DNA from: an uncultured Brevundimonas sp.
GTDB taxonomy: Bacteria; Pseudomonadota; Alphaproteobacteria; Caulobacterales; Caulobacteraceae
Assembly (NCBI GenBank): GCA_946885435.1
Contig: CAMPGL010000048.1
Location: 1 to 12,523 of the forward strand
Length of the DNA stretch: 12,523 nucleotides
Reading direction: 5' to 3'
The stretch's first letter is position 1, and each line of letters opens with the position of its first letter. The notes beneath the pieces were generated by a model. That model was not told where the DNA came from. It saw nothing but the letters and a program-made list of their open reading frames with translations, and did not search any database. This document shows positions 1 to 4,959 of the stretch, piece after piece. A program made the position numbers and the translations under genes.

Positions 1-202
1 TGATCTGGCCCTCGACATTCACCTGGGCCTCGGCCTCGTCGACCATCTCCATGTCCAGATCGGTGGCGGCGAAGGCCAGCTTGTCCCGCCCGGCGGACAG
101 CAGGACGTTGGACAGGATCGGGATGGTGTTGCGCCGCTCCACCACGCTCTGCACGTGCCCAAGGGCCTTCAGCAGCGCCGCCCGTTCGATGGTCAGTTGC
201 AT
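1..202 (-). CDS. dnaN: DNA polymerase III subunit beta (sliding clamp), N-terminal part
   Basis: The reverse strand reads from an ATG at 202 to the window edge (67 codons), so the gene is cut by the window and not broken. The translation begins [20 protein letters not shown] and continues [18 protein letters not shown], then ATDLDMEM; this is the first strand-helix-strand unit of the beta clamp. The clamp is a ring-shaped dimer that tethers the replicative polymerase to DNA and recruits repair and regulatory factors. The NTIPILSN motif is characteristic of the family, which is usually about 370 residues, so roughly 300 residues lie to the left. No strong Shine-Dalgarno is visible (GAAGAACGA precedes the ATG). 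A convincing promoter lies at 261-288. The gene diverges from the cold-shock gene. Confidence 0.93.
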   Translation of the reverse strand, partial: MQLTIERAALLKALGHVQSVVERRNTIPILSNVLLSAGRDKLAFAATDLDMEMVDEAEAQVNVEGQI

Positions 203-260
203 TCGTTCTTCGCCCGTGGCCGCGACTCGGAACCGCAGCCTGATTATCCGTGGGCTAGGG

Positions 261-288
261 ACACTAGCCGAAAGCGCCAGCGCTTCAA
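261..288 (-). promoter_or_regulatory. Candidate dnaN promoter (housekeeping sigma type)
   Basis: On the minus strand, TTGAAG (288-283) is followed after 16 bases by TAGTGT (266-261), embedded in GCTAGTGT. This fits the Caulobacter vegetative pattern TTGACG-16-GCTAnAwC well in both boxes and in spacing. Transcription would start near 254, giving a leader of about 50 nt for dnaN. The -10 lies in an imperfect palindrome, GGCTAGGGACACTAGCC (253-269), whose other arm gives GCTAGGGA on the plus strand. No matching -35 is visible for that strand. Assigned from sequence pattern only. Confidence 0.55.
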
Positions 289-294
289 CCGCCG

Positions 295-427
295 CGTTCG
301 CTTGCGCGGCGAACGGAAATCCGCCAATGATTTCGGGTCGACCGTCGTCATTCTATGCCGCCGCGCCGCAAGGTCCGGCACAAGCCTGCAGGTCCGACGC
401 CCCTCCGGAGCGGTTCCGGAAGGACAA
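295..427 (+). promoter_or_regulatory. Structured region upstream of the cold-shock gene (putative 5' leader)
   Basis: Two potential RNA hairpins lie between the dnaN promoter and the cold-shock start. The first pairs CGTTCGC (295-301) with GCGAACG (309-315) around a 7-nt loop. The second pairs two copies of TCCGGA (404-409 and 415-420) around GCGGT, ending 14 nt before the Shine-Dalgarno GGAGGC (435-440). Long structured leaders are known to control translation of cspA-type mRNAs at low temperature. Whether this DNA is transcribed as a leader is inference, because I found no clear csp promoter to fix the start. Confidence 0.3.
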
Positions 428-445
428 CTACATCGGAGGCTGCCA

Positions 446-658
446 ATGGCTACCGGCACCGTGAAATGGTACAACTCAACCAAGGGCTATGGATTCATCC
501 AGCCTGACGACGGCGGCAAGGACGCCTTCGTCCACGCCACCGCGATCGAGGCCTCGGGCCTCAACGGCCTGAACGAAGGCCAACGCGTGGAATTCGAACT
601 CCAGAAGGACCGCCGCACCGGCAAGGAAGCGGCCGTAAACCTGAAGGCCGTCGGCTAA
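446..658 (+). CDS. CspA-family cold-shock protein
   Basis: A 70-residue single cold-shock domain, the usual size for this family. It binds single-stranded RNA and DNA and acts as an RNA chaperone in the cytoplasm. The start [10 protein letters not shown] is typical. RNP1 is seen as KGYGFIQ (13-19) and RNP2 as DAFVHATAI (26-34), with the aromatic residues Trp8, Tyr15, Phe17, Phe28 and His30 that stack on bases. The ATG at 446 is chosen because GGAGGC lies 5 nt upstream and the domain begins at residue 2; a longer in-frame opening back to 155 would add about 97 residues of unrelated, arginine-rich sequence. An intrinsic terminator follows, so the gene is probably monocistronic. The exact paralogue (CspA, CspC and so on) cannot be decided from sequence alone. 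Confidence 0.96.
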   Translation: MATGTVKWYNSTKGYGFIQPDDGGKDAFVHATAIEASGLNGLNEGQRVEFELQKDRRTGKEAAVNLKAVG

Positions 659-686
659 GTCCGACCGCTCATTCAGCGTGTTTTCG

Positions 687-723
687 CGCCCGGTCAGGTC
701 CGCCTGGCCGGGCGTTTTCATTT
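687..723 (+). terminator. Rho-independent terminator of the cold-shock gene
   Basis: A 12-bp stem (687-698 with 703-714), perfect apart from one G-U wobble, is closed by the tetraloop TCCG and followed by TTTTCATTT. It begins 28 nt after the cold-shock stop codon. It separates that gene from the downstream DUF350/protease pair. Confidence 0.88.
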
Positions 724-811
724 GCGGGGCGCCGGCCGCGATGTGGCCCGCCGCTTGCAACGTCGCGGGCCGATGCGGCATTAGCCGCCAAGGCTGTTCC
801 GATAGGGGCCA

Positions 812-1255
812 ATGGACCTGCAGTCGATCCTGCCGCCGCTGAACGGACCGGAGTTTCAGGCCTTTGCGGCCGGCTTCCCGGTCCTGCTGGCGCACGTCTT
901 CGCCACCCTGGTCATGCTGGTTCTGGGCGCGACCCTCTATGTCGTGCTCACGCCCTGGAAGGAGATCGACCTCATCCGGGACGGTAACTCGGCCGCGGCC
1001 GTGGCCTTCGGCGGGGTGCTGCTGGGACTCGCCGTGCCGCTGGCGGCGTCGTTGTCGGCGTCCAACTCGACGGTCGAGATCGTCATCTGGGGCGCCGCGA
1101 CCGTGATCATGCAGCTGCTGGCCTTCCGGGTGACGGACATGGTGCTGGCCGGCCTGCCGGAACGGATCCGGGAGGGCGAGGTGTCGGCCGCGGTGTTGCT
1201 GGTCGCAGCCAAGCTGGCCACGGCGCTGGTGCTCGCCGCGGCCGTCACGGTCTAG
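812..1255 (+). CDS. DUF350 (YjfL/UPF0719-like) inner-membrane protein
   Basis: 147 residues with four predicted membrane segments at about 21-47, 61-84, 87-112 and 124-147. The family signature is clear: TPWKEIDLIRDGN (47-59) followed by AAAVAFGG at the start of the second helix, matching the TP..E..LI..GN.AAA pattern of DUF350. The biochemical function of the family is not established. Members are small integral membrane proteins, often beside envelope-stress or potassium-related genes. The ATG at 812 has AGGGG only 3 nt upstream, a tight spacing. A weak promoter-like arrangement, TTGCAA (755-760) then GCATTA (778-783), lies just upstream. The next gene begins 6 bp after the stop, so the two are almost certainly co-transcribed. 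Confidence 0.85.
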   Translation: MDLQSILPPLNGPEFQAFAAGFPVLLAHVFATLVMLVLGATLYVVLTPWKEIDLIRDGNSAAAVAFGGVLLGLAVPLAASLSASNSTVEIVIWGAATVIMQLLAFRVTDMVLAGLPERIREGEVSAAVLLVAAKLATALVLAAAVTV

Positions 1256-1261
1256 GCCGCC

Positions 1262-2086
1262 GTGTTCCGCCTGCCGGACTGGCTGGTCTACGGCGGCGTC
1301 CTGGCCGTGCTGGTCACGGTGTCGCTCACCCGCCGCGAGCAGATCGACGCGCCGCCGGCGCCTCCCCTGCCCTCCGACGAAGAACTGGGCGGCGTGCTGG
1401 GGCCGATGACCCCCTTCGACCCGCAGGTGGTGGTGGACGCGCCCGCTATCCCCTTCCAGCCCCAAAGCGGAACGGCCTTCGCGGTGTCCGCGCAAGGGCT
1501 GTGGCTAACGGCCCGGCACGTGGTCGAGGGATGCCCGCGTCCGGCCGTGGTCGTGGGCGGGGGCCAGGCGGTCGCCGCCGAGGCCCGCCTTGCCGGAGAC
1601 ACGGACATCGCCATCCTCGTGACCGAGGGCGGGCCCGACGCCCTGCCCATCGCGCGTGACACCCCGTTGAGGCGCGGGCAGCGCGGATATCACCCCGGCT
1701 TCCCGCAAGGCCGGCCGGGAGAGGCGGCCACGCGGCTGCTGGGCCGGGAGTCGCTGCGCGTGCGCGGCCGCGGCGCCCGGGACGAGCCCGTGCTGGCCTG
1801 GGCCGAGGTCGGACGCACCGAAGGGCTCGACGGTACGCTGGCGGGGCTGTCCGGCGCGCCGACGCTCGACGGTCAGGGGCGGGTCGTGGCCGTCACCATC
1901 GCCGAGGCCCCGCGCCGCGGGCGCATCTACACGACGGCGCCGGAGAGCCTGCTCCCCGTGATCGAAGCAGGGATCGGCGCCCGCGAGTTCGCGCCCGGCG
2001 AACTCATCCGGCCGACCAACTACGGGCCGGTGTCCGACGACCTGCGCCGCGAGCTTCGCGTGGCGCAGGTCGTCTGTCTCGCCTGA
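1262..2086 (+). CDS. Membrane-anchored trypsin-like serine protease
   Basis: 274 residues. One membrane anchor at about 7-21 (WLVYGGVLAVLVTV) is followed by a proline-rich linker (30-38) and a chymotrypsin-fold domain facing the periplasm. The apparent catalytic triad is His86 in LTARHVVEG, Asp115 in GDTDIAILV and Ser197 in GLSGAP. The nucleophile motif is relaxed from the usual GNSGGP/GDSGGP, but its Ser-Gly core is intact. There is no PDZ domain, unlike DegP/HtrA proteins. Two cysteines (Cys91 just after the His motif, and Cys272 at the C-terminus) could form a disulfide. The start is GTG at 1262, 6 bp after the DUF350 stop, without a clear Shine-Dalgarno, which suggests translational coupling. 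Substrate unknown. The stop lies 3 bp from the end of the opposing M16 gene. Confidence 0.8.
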   Translation: MFRLPDWLVYGGVLAVLVTVSLTRREQIDAPPAPPLPSDEELGGVLGPMTPFDPQVVVDAPAIPFQPQSGTAFAVSAQGLWLTARHVVEGCPRPAVVVGGGQAVAAEARLAGDTDIAILVTEGGPDALPIARDTPLRRGQRGYHPGFPQGRPGEAATRLLGRESLRVRGRGARDEPVLAWAEVGRTEGLDGTLAGLSGAPTLDGQGRVVAVTIAEAPRRGRIYTTAPESLLPVIEAGIGAREFAPGELIRPTNYGPVSDDLRRELRVAQVVCLA

Positions 2087-2089
2087 GGC

Positions 2090-4936
2090 CTAGCGCAGGG
2101 TCGCGCTGTCGAGGTCCAGCTCGCTGGCCGGCACCACCTCGACGTTCGGGTGAGCCGCCCGCAGGGCGTCGAGGAACTGGGCCGCGTCGCCGACCACCAC
2201 GATCGAGAAGCCGTCCGGGCCCAGCCGCGAGGCGGCGAAGTCGCGGATTTGCTCCGGCGTCACGGCGCGGACGTTGGGCGCATAGGCCTGCAGCTCGGTC
2301 ATCGGCAGGCCATAGTTGGCCAGCGACGCGACCGCGCCGCCCAGACCGTCCACCGTCTCCAGCGAGCGGGCGAAGCCGCCGACCAGGGTGGCGCGGCGCG
2401 GGCCCATCTCATCGTCGGTCGCCAGCTCGGCCGACAGCCGGGTGATCTCCGCCAGGATCAGGCTGACCACCTCGGCGGCGGCGTCGTTGCGGGTCTGGGT
2501 GGAGGCGACGACATAGCCTTCGTCCTGACGGGCGGCGAAGGACGAACCGGCGCCGTAGCTGAGGCCGCGCTCGATACGGATCTCGCGGTTCAGCCGGGCG
2601 GAGTAGCCGCCGCCCATCACGGCGTTGCCGACCAGCAGGCGGAAGTAGTCCTCGTCCGTGCGGCTGATGGCGCGACCGGCGACCGAGACGGCCGCCTGAC
2701 CCGAGCCGGGCAGGTCCACGACGATGACGCGCGGCGTCACCGGCGCACCGGCCGGATCAGCCGCGGCCGGGGCGGCGCCCGCGGCGCGCCAGTCGCCGAA
2801 AGCCTGCTCGGCCATGGCGAAGGCGGTTTCCGGATCGATGTCGCCCGAGAAGACCAGGTTGGCCGTCGCCGGGTTCCAGTTGGCGGCGTGGAAGGCCGCC
2901 ACCGTGTCGCGGTCGATGGCCGGGAGGCTGTCGAGCGTGCCGCCCGACGGATCGCCATAGGGGGCGTCGCCATAGACCGCGCGGGCCGTCACCGCCGAGG
3001 CGATGGGGCCGGGCTGGCTAAGCGCGACGCGCAGCCCGTCGAGCGTCTGGTCGCGGGTGCGGTCCAGTTCCTCCTGGGCGAAGTCCGGCTGGCGGACCAG
3101 CTGGGTCATCAGGGCGAAGGTCTGGGCGAAGGTGTTGGACGGGCTGTTGGCGTAGACGCTGGTGAAGTCGGCGCCGGCGGAGGCGCCGATGGCGGCGCCC
3201 AGGCGTTCGATGTCGGTGGCGATCTCCGGCGCCGAACGGCCCGCCGCGCCCTGGGTGATCAGGGCCGCGGCCATCGAGGCCACGCCCTCGCGCCCCTGCG
3301 GATCGTCGGACGCGCCCGCATCAAAGCTGAGGCGCGCAGACACCAGAGGCAGGCCCTCGGTCCGGGCGACATAGACGCGCAGGCCGTTGGACAGGGTGCG
3401 CTCGACCACGGCGGGCGTCTCGACCTCGCGCTCGGGTCCCGGCTGGGGCAGGGGCACGCGCTCGGCCTCGGGCGCCAGCTCGACGATCTCGAAGTCCGTC
3501 GCCAGGTCGTCCAGGGTCACCGGCGCTTCGGTCTGGACCGGCGTGGGCTCGGCCGGGACGCCTTCGGGCTGCTCGCTCTCGTTCAGATAGCGCACCACGA
3601 TGCGGCGATCCGGCGTCAGGTACTGGCGGGCGACCCGCATGACGTCCTCGGCCGTGACGGCCTGGATGCGCGCCACCTCGGTGTCGGCGGTCGAGGCGTC
3701 GCCCGTCATCATCAGGGCGTAGCCGAGGTCGAAGGCCTGGGCGTCGATGCCCTCGCGGCCGCGCAAGATGCCGGCGACCAGCTCGGTCTTGGCCTCGTCG
3801 AGTTCGGCCTGGGTGACCGGCTCGTCGCGGAAGCGGGCGATCTCGGCCAGGATGGCGGCCTCGCCCTCGGCGGCCGTGTGGCCGTCGGACATGATCGAAT
3901 AGGCCGCCAGGTTGCCGGCCTGTTGGGCGAAGTCGGGGATGGACGAGGCCTGGGCCGCGATCTGGGCCTCATAGACCATCGACCGGTACATCCGCGACGA
4001 CTCGCCGGTCGAGAGAATGCCGTCCAGCACCGTCAGGGCGGCGCGGTCCGGGTGTCCATAGGGCACGGTGTGCCAGGCCACGACGACGGCCGGCAGCGGC
4101 ACGTTCGGCGCATAGTAGGTCGCCTCGCGCGGGCCGGTCGGCTGCGGCTCCTCGACGTCATTCGCCGGGACCGGGCGGTCCGGGTTCTCGATGCCACCAA
4201 AATACTGGTCGATCCAGGCGTCCAGCTGGGCCTGGTCGAAGTCGCCGGCCACGATCAGCACGGCGTTGTCGGGGCGGTAGTAGGTCTCGTGGAAGCGACG
4301 CACGTCCTCGATGGTCGCGGCGGCCAGGTTCTCGAGCGAGCCGATGCCGGGGCGGCGATAGGGGTGCTCGCGATAGATCTCACGCGGCATGTAGAGGCCG
4401 AACAGCCGGCCGTAGGGCGAGGCCAGATAGCGCTGACGCAGCTCTTCCTGAACGACCGCCGTCTCGGAGGTGAAGCTGTCCTGGTTGACCACCAGCGAGC
4501 CCATCCGCTCGGACTCGGCGAACAGCATCCGCTCCAGATGATTGGCCGGGACCACCTCGTAGTAGTTGGTGAAGTCGTCGTAGGTCGAGGCGTTGTTGAA
4601 GCCGCCGACGTCCTCGGTCAGCCGGTCGAAGGTCTCTTCAGGCAGGTTGCGCGTCGCCTTGAACATGATGTGCTCGAACAGGTGCGCGAAGCCGGAGCGG
4701 TCCTCCGGATCGTCCTTCGAACCGACGCGGTACCAGACCTGGACCGTCACGTTGGCGGTCGAGCTGTCCTGCCGGGTCCAGACCTGAAGACCGTTGGGCA
4801 GGGTGCGCAGCTGGAAGCCCAGCGGCGCGACCTCGAGGCCCTGCTGCGCGACCGGGGTCTGCTGGGCAAGCGCCAGCGACGGCGCGCCGGCGAGGAGGGC
4901 CGCGGCGGCCGCGGTCGCGAGGAAGAGGCGCTTCAT
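2090..4936 (-). CDS. M16 (pitrilysin-type) zinc metallopeptidase, two-domain, exported (downstream copy)
   Basis: 948 residues. The signal peptide ends near LALAQ (21-25), so the enzyme acts in the periplasm or outside the cell. The N-terminal M16 half carries the inverted zinc motif HLFEH (85-89, with Glu88 as base), followed by a third-ligand glutamate in VVQEELRQR (Glu164 or Glu165). The C-terminal M16 half begins near residue 512 with NGLRVYVA. It has lost the zinc motif (ASMAAALI near 550) but keeps the RGLSYGA substrate-binding Arg/Tyr element near 790. This active-plus-inactive fused layout is common in bacterial M16B proteins of about 900 residues, which degrade peptides or unfolded short proteins inside a clam-shell chamber. 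The start is supported by GGAGA 7-8 nt upstream. It lies 23 bp downstream of a paralogous gene, with which it should form an operon. Confidence 0.93.
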   Translation of the reverse strand: MKRLFLATAAAAALLAGAPSLALAQQTPVAQQGLEVAPLGFQLRTLPNGLQVWTRQDSSTANVTVQVWYRVGSKDDPEDRSGFAHLFEHIMFKATRNLPEETFDRLTEDVGGFNNASTYDDFTNYYEVVPANHLERMLFAESERMGSLVVNQDSFTSETAVVQEELRQRYLASPYGRLFGLYMPREIYREHPYRRPGIGSLENLAAATIEDVRRFHETYYRPDNAVLIVAGDFDQAQLDAWIDQYFGGIENPDRPVPANDVEEPQPTGPREATYYAPNVPLPAVVVAWHTVPYGHPDRAALTVLDGILSTGESSRMYRSMVYEAQIAAQASSIPDFAQQAGNLAAYSIMSDGHTAAEGEAAILAEIARFRDEPVTQAELDEAKTELVAGILRGREGIDAQAFDLGYALMMTGDASTADTEVARIQAVTAEDVMRVARQYLTPDRRIVVRYLNESEQPEGVPAEPTPVQTEAPVTLDDLATDFEIVELAPEAERVPLPQPGPEREVETPAVVERTLSNGLRVYVARTEGLPLVSARLSFDAGASDDPQGREGVASMAAALITQGAAGRSAPEIATDIERLGAAIGASAGADFTSVYANSPSNTFAQTFALMTQLVRQPDFAQEELDRTRDQTLDGLRVALSQPGPIASAVTARAVYGDAPYGDPSGGTLDSLPAIDRDTVAAFHAANWNPATANLVFSGDIDPETAFAMAEQAFGDWRAAGAAPAAADPAGAPVTPRVIVVDLPGSGQAAVSVAGRAISRTDEDYFRLLVGNAVMGGGYSARLNREIRIERGLSYGAGSSFAARQDEGYVVASTQTRNDAAAEVVSLILAEITRLSAELATDDEMGPRRATLVGGFARSLETVDGLGGAVASLANYGLPMTELQAYAPNVRAVTPEQIRDFAASRLGPDGFSIVVVGDAAQFLDALRAAHPNVEVVPASELDLDSATLR

Positions 4937-4959
4937 GGGGAAGTCTCCGGGAATCGGGA

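Noticed and set aside
254..262. Plus-strand GCTAGGGAC as the cold-shock promoter -10.
   Set aside because: No -35-like sequence occurs at 16-18 bp upstream, so I kept it only as part of the palindrome noted with the dnaN promoter.
155..658. An N-terminally extended version of the cold-shock protein.
   Set aside because: The extra 97 residues are low-complexity Arg/Ser-rich sequence, overlap the dnaN start and promoter region, and the internal ATG at 446 has a good Shine-Dalgarno and matches the family's N-terminus.
476..1495. A 339-codon minus-strand frame opposite csp, DUF350 and the protease.
   Set aside because: It runs across three well-supported plus-strand genes and a terminator; its composition is Arg/Gln/His-rich and shows no recognisable domain.
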